64,000 nucleotides of DNA. Source: Collinsella aerofaciens (GTDB taxonomy: Bacteria; Actinomycetota; Coriobacteriia; Coriobacteriales; Coriobacteriaceae). The position numbers and the translations under genes are program-made. Of the stretch, positions 50,250 through 58,721 are shown piece after piece; position 1 is the stretch's first letter, and each line of letters begins with the position of its first letter. The stretch is from the NCBI RefSeq assembly GCF_015558785.1, contig NZ_JADMOP010000002.1, forward strand, positions 44,161 to 108,160. Reading direction: 5' to 3'. Under the pieces are notes generated by a model. The model did no database searches and was not told the origin of the DNA. It worked only from the letters and a program-made list of their open reading frames with translations.

Positions 50250-51454
50250 TACAGCCATGCCGCGTAAGCCCCCTTGTCAGAAATTGCGTAGTGGCGGGCA
50301 GAGCCCTCGCCCAGCCAGCCGTTCATCTTGGCAATGAAGGTGTCGACCAGGTCGAGCGGCACGAAGGCCTGGATGGTGCCACCAAAGCCGCCACCGTGGA
50401 TACGGACGGCGCCACGGCCGTCGAGCACGTGCTCGGCCAGCGCCAGGGCATACATGGAGGGCTGCTCGGAGCCCAGCTTGGCAACGACATTCTGTAGGTA
50501 CATGGCAGAGCTGGCGCCGGACTCGCGCGTCAGGACCAGGAACTGATCGATGTCTCCGGCGTTCAGGGCAGCCCAGCGCTTGTCGACCAGGCCGTTTTCG
50601 TACCAGTAGTGAACGGCGCGCAGGCAGGCGCGGTCGCCCAGCTTGGCGCGCAGCTCGGGGAGCTTGGCGTCAAAGTCCGCCACGTTTACCTCGCACAGGC
50701 GTGCCTTGCCAAACTCGGCAGCGACGTCCTGCATCTCGCGCGGAACGGCGGCGTAGTCGTCGGTGGCGGCCACGTGGTCGGCACCGACCTTAACGAGCAC
50801 GAGCGCATAACCGTGATCCTCAAAGTTGAGCTCGAGCTTCTGGGTTTTAGGCTGAGCCTGGTCCTCAAAGTCCATGTAGGCGAGGCCGCCCAGGCACACA
50901 GCGGCCTGGTCCATCAGACCGCAGGGCTTGCCGTAATAGTTGTTCTCTGTGCGCTGGCTCATCTGGGCGAGCGCGACGGGCTCGATGGCGGGTGCTCCCC
51001 AGAGCGTCTCCATGGCGCGACCGTACGCGGCCTCGACGGCGGCAGAGCTGGAAAGGCCGCCGCCCGAGGGGACGGAGCAGGTGAAGGCGAAGTCAAAGCC
51101 CTGGGGCTCAACGCCCAGTGCTGCGACCTCGTGTGCCATACCACGAACGAGACTTGCGGACGTGCCCTTCTCGGACTCCTGAACATCCAGCGTGTCGAGC
51201 GTGATCTCAAAGGTGGGGTAACCCTCGTCGGCAACGCGAACCTTGTTGGTATCGGTCGTCACGGCGATGCCGTCGACGGCGACATCGAGCGAGCCGGCGA
51301 TAACGTGGCCGCCCTCGTGGTCGGTGTGGTTGCCGCTGATCTCGGAGCGACCGGGCGCGTGCACATAGAGCACCTGGCGGTCGCCAATGGGGCCAAACTC
51401 CTCCTCAAATAGCTTGGTGAGCGTGGCGAGTGTCTTTTCGTCGGGGGTGGTCAT
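50249..51454 (-). CDS. galK: Galactokinase
   Basis: 401 aa from ATG 51454 (AAAGGA upstream). The GHMP-kinase motifs are PGRSEISGNHTDHEGG (galactokinase signature with Asn in GNHTDH), SVPSGGGLSSSAAVE (ATP loop) and RIHGGGFGGTIQAFV. It phosphorylates free galactose to galactose-1-phosphate. The promoter faces LacI4 and carries ATGAGTACGTTAACAT operators, so the Leloir genes respond to that repressor. Confidence 0.94.
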   Translation of the reverse strand: MTTPDEKTLATLTKLFEEEFGPIGDRQVLYVHAPGRSEISGNHTDHEGGHVIAGSLDVAVDGIAVTTDTNKVRVADEGYPTFEITLDTLDVQESEKGTSASLVRGMAHEVAALGVEPQGFDFAFTCSVPSGGGLSSSAAVEAAYGRAMETLWGAPAIEPVALAQMSQRTENNYYGKPCGLMDQAAVCLGGLAYMDFEDQAQPKTQKLELNFEDHGYALVLVKVGADHVAATDDYAAVPREMQDVAAEFGKARLCEVNVADFDAKLPELRAKLGDRACLRAVHYWYENGLVDKRWAALNAGDIDQFLVLTRESGASSAMYLQNVVAKLGSEQPSMYALALAEHVLDGRGAVRIHGGGFGGTIQAFVPLDLVDTFIAKMNGWLGEGSARHYAISDKGAYAAWL

Positions 51455-51496
51455 GGGAGTCCTTTCCTTGGCGCGCACGGGGAGTTTTGCGTCGTT

Positions 51497-51699
51497 ATGA
51501 GTACGTTAACAACTTGAAGCGGAATGAACCAAGTGTTCACGATGCCGCACGTTGTGGGCTATGTTAACGTACTCATAACACAACGTTTGTCACTTTTTGA
51601 GAATCTGGTAATCGGTAGAAAAACAGCCGTGAACGGTACTGCTGTATGGACTTATAAAGCAGAAGAGATGCAGATAGAAAAAGTAGAGTACGTTAACAT
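51497..51699. promoter_or_regulatory. LacI4 operators, three copies
   Basis: ATGAGTACGTTAACAA (51497-51512), ATGTTAACGTACTCAT (51561-51576, inverted) and AGAGTACGTTAACAT (51685-51699) lie between divergent galK and lacI4. They differ from the LacI2 word by one base. Confidence 0.75.
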
Positions 51700-51791
51700 G
51701 CGTCCGACGATAGCAGGCCTCGGCGCGGGATGTATTTCTGCCCGGGCCGGCATGCACGCTATTCAGATCTCGCAAGGGTGAAGGTGATCCT

Positions 51792-52823
51792 GTGGCAAGG
51801 CGCCCGTCCAACGATGCAGGTACGCGTCCGGTCTCCATGGCCGACGTCGCCCGCGCTGCCGGCGTTTCGCAGCAGACGGTTTCGCGCGTCGCCAACGGCT
51901 TGCCCAACGTTAACGAGCAGACGCGCCAGCGCGTGCAGGCCGCTATGCAAGAGCTCGGCTTTCGTCCGAGTTATGCCGGTCGCTCGCTGCGCGACGGCCG
52001 TTACCATTCGGTCGGCCTATGCATCAACGATGTCACCAAGTTTGGCAACCTCTCAATGATCGACGGCATCGCCAGCGCTGCTCGCGAGCATAATTGCGCC
52101 ATCACGCTGGTCGAGATGTCCAAGACCGAGGAGTTTTCGCTTGCCGAGGCCACGCGTCGTATGGCCGCGCTGCCCGTGGACGGCATCATCATCGGCATGA
52201 GTCGCATGGCGCCCGATTTTGAGACGTTTGATCCACTGCCGGGCATTGGCACGGTCATCGTTACCATGTATGCGCATCCGCGGGTGACCACGGTCGATTC
52301 CGACCATTACGGCTGCTCGCTATTGCTTGTGGATCACCTGTTTGAGCTGGGGCACGAGCAAATTCGCTATATTGGCGGCCCGTCGTTCTCGGTCGACGAG
52401 CAATTTCGTCGCGCCGGTTGGCAGGATGCGCTCGAGCGTAAACACATCGAGCCGGTAGAGCCGCTCGAGGGCGACTGGTCTGCCAACAGCGGTTACGAGG
52501 CCGGCAGGTACCTGGCCGAGCATGATCGCACCATGACGGCGATTTACGCGGCAAACGACCAGATGGCAAATGGCGCGATTGCCGCGCTGCGCGATAGCGG
52601 TCTGCGCGTGCCCGAGGACGTGAGCGTGGTGGGTGTCGACGATTCGCTCGATGATTTTGTGGCACACAACGAGCTCACGACCGTGCGATTCGATTTGCAT
52701 CAGCGTGGACGCGAGGTGTTCGAGCACGCGGTTCCCAAGGCGGGGGCAACGGGCAAAAACGTTGCCATTCGTATTCCCGGTCAGCTCATCGTTCGACATA
52801 GTACGGCGGCACCGCGCGCATAG
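51792..52823 (+). CDS. galR: LacI-family repressor of galKT
   Basis: 343 aa from GTG 51792 (AAGGTGATCCT upstream). The HTH MADVARAAGVSQQTVSRVANGLPNV is followed by a sensor domain with DGIIIGM, GDWSANSGYEAG, AANDQMANG and VSVVGVDDSLDD. Divergent from galK; by position it is the galactose repressor. Its sensor and operator are close to those of LacI2, so overlap of the two regulons is likely. Symbol is by function, not orthology. Confidence 0.85.
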   Translation: MARRPSNDAGTRPVSMADVARAAGVSQQTVSRVANGLPNVNEQTRQRVQAAMQELGFRPSYAGRSLRDGRYHSVGLCINDVTKFGNLSMIDGIASAAREHNCAITLVEMSKTEEFSLAEATRRMAALPVDGIIIGMSRMAPDFETFDPLPGIGTVIVTMYAHPRVTTVDSDHYGCSLLLVDHLFELGHEQIRYIGGPSFSVDEQFRRAGWQDALERKHIEPVEPLEGDWSANSGYEAGRYLAEHDRTMTAIYAANDQMANGAIAALRDSGLRVPEDVSVVGVDDSLDDFVAHNELTTVRFDLHQRGREVFEHAVPKAGATGKNVAIRIPGQLIVRHSTAAPRA

Positions 52824-52952
52824 TTTTCGCAGGTCAACGGTGATATGTTGAACATCAATAACAATCAGTAAGGATGTCGGTAGATAGCTGTTGGGATGTA
52901 GCCGAGTGCTATGATAGACGGGCTCTTTTGTCTATCTAGGAGGCTTTGCCTG

Positions 52953-54113
52953 ATGGAGATCACCAAGGATATCCGCTACATTGGCGTCGACGATCACGAC
53001 ATTGACCTGTTCGAGGGCCAGTACGACGTGTCCGAGAACGGTATGGCATATAACAGCTATGTTATCTTGGGCGACAAGATCGCTGTCGCCGATTCGGTCG
53101 ACGCCGGCTTTGTCGACGAGTGGCTCGGCAACCTCGAGGCCGTGCTTGATGGCCGTACGCCCGACTACCTGGTTGTTCATCACATGGAGCCCGATCACTC
53201 CGCCGGTATCGCCGCCTTTATGGAGCGCTATCCCCAGGCACAGATTGTGGCCAGCATGGGCGCTTTCCGCATGATGGTCAACTACTTTGGCACCGACTAC
53301 CCCGAGCGCAAGATGGTCGTCAAAGAGGGCGACGTGCTCGATCTGGGCGGTCACAGCCTAACGTTTGTCGGCGCCCCCAACGTGCACTGGCCCGAGGTGA
53401 TCTTCTCCTACGAGTCCACCGACAAGGTGCTCTTTAGTGCCGACGGCTTTGGCAAGTTTGGTGCTAACGACATCGAGGACCCGGAAGGCTGGGCTTGCGA
53501 AGCTCGCCGCTACTACTTTGGCATCGTGGGAAAGTTCGGCAAGTTTGTGCAGGCCGTGCTTAAGAAGGCTGCCGATCTGGATATCCAGATCATCTGCCCG
53601 CTCCATGGTCCTGTTCTTACCGAGAATCTGGGCTACTACCTCGACACCTATAACACCTGGTCGAGCTATCAGCCCGAGGACGAGGGCATCACGATTGCCT
53701 ATGCGAGCGTGTATGGCCATCTGAAGGCTGCCGTCGAGGAGCTCGCATCTGCGCTCGAGGCCCGCGGCCAGAAGGTTTCCGTCTTTGACCTGGCTCGCGA
53801 CGACATGGCCGAGGCCGTTGAGGATGCGTTCCGCTATGACCGCCTGGTGCTCGCTTCCATCACCTATCAGGGCGAGATCTTCCCGTTCATGAGCACCTTT
53901 ATCCATACGCTTGCCGGGCACGCCTACCAGAACCGTACCGTGGCGCTTGTCGAGGCCGGTTCCTGGGCGCCTGCAGCTGCCAAGGTTATGACCAAGGAGC
54001 TCGAGGGCATGAAGGACATCACCCTGGCGCAGAACAAGGTGACCGTCCTGGGTTCGCTCAACGACGCCTCGCGCGCTCAGATCGAGGCCCTCGCCGACGA
54101 GCTTTCCAAGTAG
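52953..54113 (+). CDS. fprA: FprA-type flavodiiron protein
   Basis: 386 aa from ATG 52953, preceded by AGGAGG at nine bases; the frame runs 14 codons further without support. The N-terminal metallo-beta-lactamase domain has the diiron ligands HHMEPDHSAG, PNVHWPEV, SADGFG and PLHGP. The C-terminal flavodoxin domain binds FMN (ITIAYASVYGHLKAAVE). These enzymes reduce O2 to water or NO to N2O and protect anaerobes. It stands alone with its own terminator; the electron donor (rubredoxin or similar) is not in the window. Confidence 0.92.
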   Translation: MEITKDIRYIGVDDHDIDLFEGQYDVSENGMAYNSYVILGDKIAVADSVDAGFVDEWLGNLEAVLDGRTPDYLVVHHMEPDHSAGIAAFMERYPQAQIVASMGAFRMMVNYFGTDYPERKMVVKEGDVLDLGGHSLTFVGAPNVHWPEVIFSYESTDKVLFSADGFGKFGANDIEDPEGWACEARRYYFGIVGKFGKFVQAVLKKAADLDIQIICPLHGPVLTENLGYYLDTYNTWSSYQPEDEGITIAYASVYGHLKAAVEELASALEARGQKVSVFDLARDDMAEAVEDAFRYDRLVLASITYQGEIFPFMSTFIHTLAGHAYQNRTVALVEAGSWAPAAAKVMTKELEGMKDITLAQNKVTVLGSLNDASRAQIEALADELSK

Positions 54114-54145
54114 CGACACGTTCACTTTTGACGCTCAACCATCAC

Positions 54146-54187
54146 AACCACCACAAAGGGGACAAGTACCTTTGTGGTGGTTTTTGT
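54146..54187 (+). terminator. Terminator after fprA
   Basis: AACCACCACAAAGG (54146-54159) pairs perfectly with CCTTTGTGGTGGTT (54169-54182), then TTTGTTT. It abuts the stop of the convergent DeoR gene. Confidence 0.85.
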
Positions 54188-54991
54188 TTAAGCGCCGGCG
54201 ATGACGAGATTTGGGCGGGCGTCGTCGGCGGTCTCGGCGATTGAGGTGGCGACGGCGCCATCGGGATCACGGTCCATCACGATGGTGTCGACATCGGTCA
54301 GCTCGGCAAAGCGGTACATGCCGCGTCCGTTAACCTTGCTGGCGTCCATGAGGGCGACGCTTTGACGGGCGGTGCCGACCATAGCCGCTTTGGTCTCGGC
54401 CATCTGCGGAAAGTCGGTCGTAAAGCCGCAGCTGGGAACAAAAGCTCCGGGGCACATGACGGCAAGGTCGGCGTGGACCATTTGGAGCGCCTGCATGGTA
54501 AGTGGGCCGTACAGATAGCGATGACCTTTGCGCAGTGCCCCGCCCAGCATGACGACATCGACCGAGGGCATGCTCTCGTCAATATAATCGGCGATGGTAA
54601 TGTCGGCCGTGATAACGGTGATGCCGTTGCGCTGATCGAGGAGCCGGACGAACTCGAGCGCCGTGGTGCCCGAGTCGACGAGCAGCGTGTCGCCGTCATT
54701 GACGAGCTCGATGGCGTTTTGCGCGATGGCCTGCTTGGCGGCGACATTGACATTGATGCGGCGATCCTGCGTGGAGACGGTCAGGCGTTTATGGAGCGAT
54801 ACGGCACCACCATGTGTGCGGCGCAGCTTGCCTGCTTCGGCGAGCGCGTCCAGGTCGGCGCGGGCGGTGACGGAGGACACGCCAAAGGTCTGGGCGATTT
54901 CTGCTACCTGTACCGAGGCGTTATGCTCAAGCATCTCCATGATGGCGGCACGACGCTCATCGGCGAAGGCTCGGGTTGTTACATGGGCCAT
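54188..54991 (-). CDS. DeoR-family regulator, divergent from the aldolase
   Basis: 267 aa from ATG 54991 (CGGAGCAGCT upstream; a longer frame to 55039 is less likely). The HTH VQVAEIAQTFGVSSVTARADLDALAEAG with RRTHGGAVS is DeoR-type, and the sensor has LLVDSGTTALEFVRLL and MLGGALRKGHRYLYGP. It lies back-to-back with the aldolase gene, which it probably controls together with itself. Sugar phosphates or bisphosphates are the usual ligands of the family. Confidence 0.85.
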   Translation of the reverse strand: MAHVTTRAFADERRAAIMEMLEHNASVQVAEIAQTFGVSSVTARADLDALAEAGKLRRTHGGAVSLHKRLTVSTQDRRINVNVAAKQAIAQNAIELVNDGDTLLVDSGTTALEFVRLLDQRNGITVITADITIADYIDESMPSVDVVMLGGALRKGHRYLYGPLTMQALQMVHADLAVMCPGAFVPSCGFTTDFPQMAETKAAMVGTARQSVALMDASKVNGRGMYRFAELTDVDTIVMDRDPDGAVATSIAETADDARPNLVIAGA

Positions 54992-55048
54992 AGCTGCTCC
55001 GTTCTCAACATAAATTTGCAGGAATTGTGTTGAATCCATTTTCGTTCA

Positions 55049-55107
55049 TTTTCTTTTTTAGTAAGAAAACGCCTTTCGATTACTTATCTTTTCTATAAAA
55101 GAAAGAT
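55049..55107. promoter_or_regulatory. Candidate operators between the DeoR and aldolase genes
   Basis: TTTTCTT and AAGAAAA form one inverted repeat (55049-55069), and ATCTTTTCTA with AAAGAAAGAT another (55086-55107). Both are A+T-rich and centred between the divergent genes. The rest of the 54992-55326 interval has no gene. Confidence 0.5.
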
Positions 55108-55326
55108 GATTCGCTTGAAAACTTCAATGTCGTATAGAGGAATCCGGTGCGAATCTCTTCCGTTTGCTTTTCAAAAACGAGTGTCTTGACCTGTGTGCCG
55201 GTGATATCTCATGCGTGCGACACCATCGATTTTCATACAATGAGCGCAGTAAAACGCAAGGTAAAACGCCTTGTGAACAACTACGCCCGATGTCCAGATG
55301 CGGGCGAGGGAGAGGAGCAAACGCTC

Positions 55327-56184
55327 ATGGCACTTGTTACCACCGAAAAGATGCTCAAGGACGCTCAGGCCGGCCACTACGCCGTCGGCGCGTTCAACGT
55401 CGAGAACCTCGAGTTTGTTATGGCCGTTCTGGCCGCTGCCGAGGAGACCAAGTCCCCCGTCATCATGCAGACCACCCCGGGCACCATCAAGACCGCTGGT
55501 CTGGACTACTTCTACGGCATGGTCAAGGCTGCCGCCGAGCGCGCTTCCGTGCCCGTCGCTCTGCACCTCGATCACGGCGATGGCTATGACCGCTGCATGC
55601 AGGCTTTCCGCACTGGCTACACCTCCGTCATGATCGATGGCTCGCACGAGTCCTTCGAGGACAACATCGCCCTGACCAAGTCCGTCGCCGACGCTGGCCG
55701 CGCCATGGGCGTGCCTGTCGAGGCCGAGCTCGGCAAGGTCGGCGGCAAGGAGGACGACGGCCCCGCGGTTGAGGGCGAGAGCCCCTACACCGATCCTGCC
55801 GAGGCTAAGGAGTTCGTCGAGCGCACTGGCTGCACCTCCCTCGCTATTGGCGTTGGCACCAGCCACGGTGTGTACACGAGCGATCCGCACATCGAGCAGT
55901 CCGTGGTCAAGGCCATCCGCGACGCCGTCGACGTGCCGCTGGTCCTGCACGGCACCTCCGGTGTGCCCGATGAGCAGGTCGCCGAGGCTGTGAAGAACGG
56001 CATCTGCAAGGTTAACTACGCTACCGAGTTGCGTCAGGCCTACACCAAGGGCTTCATGGCCTACATGGCCGAGAACCCCGCCTGCTTCGATCCCAAGAAG
56101 CCGGCCAAGGAGGGCATGCGCGAGATCACCGAACTGGTTAAGATCCGCATGACCAACCTCAACTCCGTGGGCAAAGCAGAGTAA
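55327..56184 (+). CDS. gatY: Class II tagatose/fructose-1,6-bisphosphate aldolase
   Basis: 285 aa from ATG 55327 (GAGAGGAG upstream; the frame extends 60 codons upstream without support). Class II motifs: YAVGAFNVENLEFVMAVL, VALHLDHGDGYD (catalytic Asp and zinc His), VMIDGSHESFEDNI, GVGTSHGVY and LVLHGTSGVPDEQV. It cleaves ketose-1,6-bisphosphates to dihydroxyacetone phosphate and glyceraldehyde-3-phosphate. No lacD is seen in either lacC operon, so this enzyme is the probable tagatose-bisphosphate aldolase, perhaps also serving glycolysis. Length and motifs cannot fully separate GatY/KbaY from FbaA. Confidence 0.88.
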   Translation: MALVTTEKMLKDAQAGHYAVGAFNVENLEFVMAVLAAAEETKSPVIMQTTPGTIKTAGLDYFYGMVKAAAERASVPVALHLDHGDGYDRCMQAFRTGYTSVMIDGSHESFEDNIALTKSVADAGRAMGVPVEAELGKVGGKEDDGPAVEGESPYTDPAEAKEFVERTGCTSLAIGVGTSHGVYTSDPHIEQSVVKAIRDAVDVPLVLHGTSGVPDEQVAEAVKNGICKVNYATELRQAYTKGFMAYMAENPACFDPKKPAKEGMREITELVKIRMTNLNSVGKAE

Positions 56185-56218
56185 CAGCAAGGGTACTCCG
56201 ACTCGCTACATATCCCGG

Positions 56219-56600
56219 GGAGGGACGAGGGCTTAGTTCCCCAATCGTCCTCGGGCATGCAAAAAGCCTCGCTGCGCACTTCGTGCGGCGAGGCTTTTTG
56301 CCCCCTGCGGAAAGATTGGGGAACTAAGCCCTCGTCTCTCCCAAGTTGACCTGCTCGAGGTCGTCGCCCTTGTGGCGTTAGGTCTGAAAATAATAAGAAG
56401 CCTTCGCGCTGCGGAATGATTTTGGAAACTAAGTACGGGACCCGCCCAAGCCGTCCTGCTCGATCGCCCTTGTGGCGTTAGTGTCGGAAAAATAAGACGT
56501 TGCTTTTTGCCCCCTGCGGAAAGATTGGGGAACTAAGCCCTCGTCCCTCCCAGGTTGACCTACTCGAGGTCGTCGCCCTTGTGGTGTTGGGGCTGAAAGG
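56219..56600. repeat. Inverted and tandem repeats of about 100 bp downstream of the aldolase
   Basis: Three degenerate units start at about 56301, 56408 and 56509. Each has CTGCGGAAAGATTGGGGAAC at its head and TCGCCCTTGTGGCGTTAG near its end. An inverted copy of the head (GGGCTTAGTTCCCCAATC) lies at 56228-56245 before the terminator. No gene is supported between 56185 and 56614. Confidence 0.75.
56263..56300 (+). terminator. Terminator after the aldolase
   Basis: GCCTCGC(TGCGCAC-TTC-GTGCG)GCGAGGC forms a long stem followed by TTTTTG. Confidence 0.85.
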
Positions 56601-56614
56601 GTTAGGCTCGGGGG

Positions 56615-57238
56615 TTATTTGGTTGTTAGGGTTAGTAGGTCGTTGGGGGTTTTGAGGTTGTAGGTGGCGTTTGGGATGTCTTGGTGTGATCCCCATGCCG
56701 CTCTGGCAAAACTGACCCCTGCCGAAGTTGCGCATTGTTCGTCGTAGACGGTGTCGCCAACGTAGACGACGTTGCCAGGATTCGCGCCCGTACGCCGGAG
56801 ATATTCGAGCATGGGAGCGGGTGCGGGTTTATGTTCGGTTGTGTCTTCGACAAGGATGATGTGTTCAAAAAACTTATCGAAGCCAAGGGGTGCAATTTCG
56901 TCTGTGTATTCGTCGCGCGCACGTGAGGAGACGATGCCAAGTTTGCAGCCGTTGTTGGCGAGTGTTGCGATGACTTCAAGCAAGCCTGGAAACACGCTGA
57001 TGGTGCTTTTAAAGCTGGCAGCAACTTGGCACCAGCGATTCAACGTTGCCTGCGAGTAGATTCCAAGTTTCTCAAGGGCATCCTTGCCGGGTATGCCGAG
57101 GGCAAATTCAAGCTCGTGTCGGGGGAGCGTTTTGCCGGTTTCTTCTTGGATAATCTGGCCAAGCGATGACAGCACGCTTTCTTCTGTATCTGCCAATGTC
57201 CCATCAACGTCAAATACGATATGGTCAAAGTGCTTCAT
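56615..57238 (-). CDS. HAD-superfamily hydrolase, phosphoglycolate-phosphatase-like
   Basis: 207 aa. HIVFDVDGTLADTEES holds the nucleophile and acid Asp residues of HAD motif I, GIVSSRARDEY is motif II, KPAPAPMLEYL carries the motif III Lys, and VVYVGDTVYDEQCA is motif IV. Cap type is Gph/PgmB-like. It dephosphorylates a small phospho-sugar or phosphoglycolate; substrate unknown. Minus strand, downstream of nothing obvious; its own upstream region faces the AraC gene, which has the same orientation. Confidence 0.87.
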   Translation of the reverse strand: MKHFDHIVFDVDGTLADTEESVLSSLGQIIQEETGKTLPRHELEFALGIPGKDALEKLGIYSQATLNRWCQVAASFKSTISVFPGLLEVIATLANNGCKLGIVSSRARDEYTDEIAPLGFDKFFEHIILVEDTTEHKPAPAPMLEYLRRTGANPGNVVYVGDTVYDEQCATSAGVSFARAAWGSHQDIPNATYNLKTPNDLLTLTTK

Positions 57239-57294
57239 ATGGTTGCTCCTCTCTGTTGTTTGCCTGCAAGTTTGATGCGGTGACAGAAGAAAGG

Positions 57295-58233
57295 CTAGCG
57301 GGATTTCTGCCTGGTGCTATCGAGATTCTGCCTCGCTGCTCGATAGCTCGAAGGAGTGCACCCCATTTGTTCTTTAAATACCTGGCCAAGATGGCTTGCT
57401 GTCGCAAAGCCGCATTGGCGCGCGACTGTCTGGACCGTTCGCGTGGTGTGTGCCAAAAGTTCGCAAGCACGGTTTACGCGGTATGCGCGCAGATATGCCG
57501 CCGGGGTCGTTCCTGCGCAAGCTTCGATAATGCGGTAACACTCTCTTTCGCTTACGCCGGCTGCAGATGCCATCTGGGGCACATCTATAGCGGCTGCATA
57601 GTTTGCGCGGATATAGTCCAGGATTGCCTTGAACTGTACGTCGCGGTTGGTCATCCAAGAGGCGTTGTCGGAGGAAAAGAGCGGTTCGGCCTTGGCGTAA
57701 ATCTGAATCCAGAGCTCTGACAAGCTATTCCGAAGCGCCATCTCGTTCTGCGGCCGTTGAAGGTCGTGGTTAAAGGAACTCTTTAGCAAATCGATAAAGG
57801 GCATATCGTCGGGGTTGGTGGGCGACCATTTGAGCACATCGACGCCTCGACATTGCAGCAAAGGATTGATATAGCGCTTTTGAAGGCGTCCCGCGGGATC
57901 GCCGAGCATCGACGGCTGAAAGATATGCAACATTTGAATGGCCGGTGCCGAATTGGGTGATTGCAGCGTGCTGTGCAAAACGCCGCCGTTGATAAAGCCG
58001 GCGGACCCTTCCTCAAAGCGCACGTGTTCATGAGCCGCGCGCGTTCGATAGCCAATCGCTCCCTGCTCCATGTAGAAAAGCTCGACTTCGGAATGCCAGT
58101 GCCAGGGGACGGAATTGCCCGGATAGCGAGCGAATTCTGCGCGTTCGGCAATATAGGGCCAGTCTTCGGCGGTCTCGGGAAACGCTTCCTCGCGTCCTCC
58201 GCGGTGCAATTCTATGTGATCCATGTTTCGCAT
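57295..58233 (-). CDS. AraC-family transcriptional regulator
   Basis: 312 aa. The N-terminal cupin has PWHWHSEVELFYMEQGAIGYRT and FINGGVLHS. The C-terminal double HTH has YAAAIDVPQMASAAGVSERECYRIIEACAGTTPAAYLRAYRVNRACELLA and VARQCGFATASHLGQVFKEQMGCTPSSYR. The layout is that of regulators of sugar utilisation (MelR/XylR-like). It precedes the HAD phosphatase gene on the same strand with a 56-nt gap, so the two may be co-transcribed. Target genes not evident. Confidence 0.87.
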   Translation of the reverse strand: MRNMDHIELHRGGREEAFPETAEDWPYIAERAEFARYPGNSVPWHWHSEVELFYMEQGAIGYRTRAAHEHVRFEEGSAGFINGGVLHSTLQSPNSAPAIQMLHIFQPSMLGDPAGRLQKRYINPLLQCRGVDVLKWSPTNPDDMPFIDLLKSSFNHDLQRPQNEMALRNSLSELWIQIYAKAEPLFSSDNASWMTNRDVQFKAILDYIRANYAAAIDVPQMASAAGVSERECYRIIEACAGTTPAAYLRAYRVNRACELLAHTTRTVQTVARQCGFATASHLGQVFKEQMGCTPSSYRAARQNLDSTRQKSR

Positions 58234-58721
58234 GGCATCAGTATAAAGCGCGATGGGCTTAGATTGCTCTTGCCTGTTCGGGGAACGCCTTGTCTAGGGA
58301 TGCTTGGAGCTTTTCGAAGGATGTCTGCAGGTTGAGGTGTTGGTCTGCAGAGCGTTTGGGTTTGGGAGTTGGGGAGTCGAGGAGGCCGTTTCTCTGTGTC
58401 GGGGGAAGGAGAAAAGGTTTGCATGTTTTAGGGATGGCTGCTGTGCTGCGTCATTGGAAGAATGCATGCTTATGCGGCCTCCTCGATGTCCACCAAAAGA
58501 TTGCGCTCGGGGTATGCTGCTAGGTCCCGTGCGTTGGCAGTATTATGCCGCGGCTGCTGCAAAGAAGCGCTAAAGAAAGGCTTAACCTGGTTTGGTTTTA
58601 CGATGAAACTGCAGGTCAGAGGTATTGAGTAACACTCTTGAAAGGTTTTGAGCTTAAGGGCTTTCTAAGGTTTGTGGTGCGGATGTGGCTCGCCTGTGTG
58701 GGGCGTGTGGACGGCTCGTTC
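58234..58721. other. 488-bp interval without a supported gene
   Basis: Short minus-strand frames end in VDIEEAA (stop near 58470) and EQARAI (near 58265). They are joined only by a stop and a frame change, and have no recognisable family or good start. They may be remnants of a small gene; I see no terminator with a clear T-run. Confidence 0.35.

Noticed and set aside
58212-58573. Short frames between the AraC and Nudix-Vsr genes as a toxin-antitoxin pair
   Set aside because: Fragments ending VDIEEAA and EQARAI are suggestive but need a frame change and lack any recognised domain; insufficient support.
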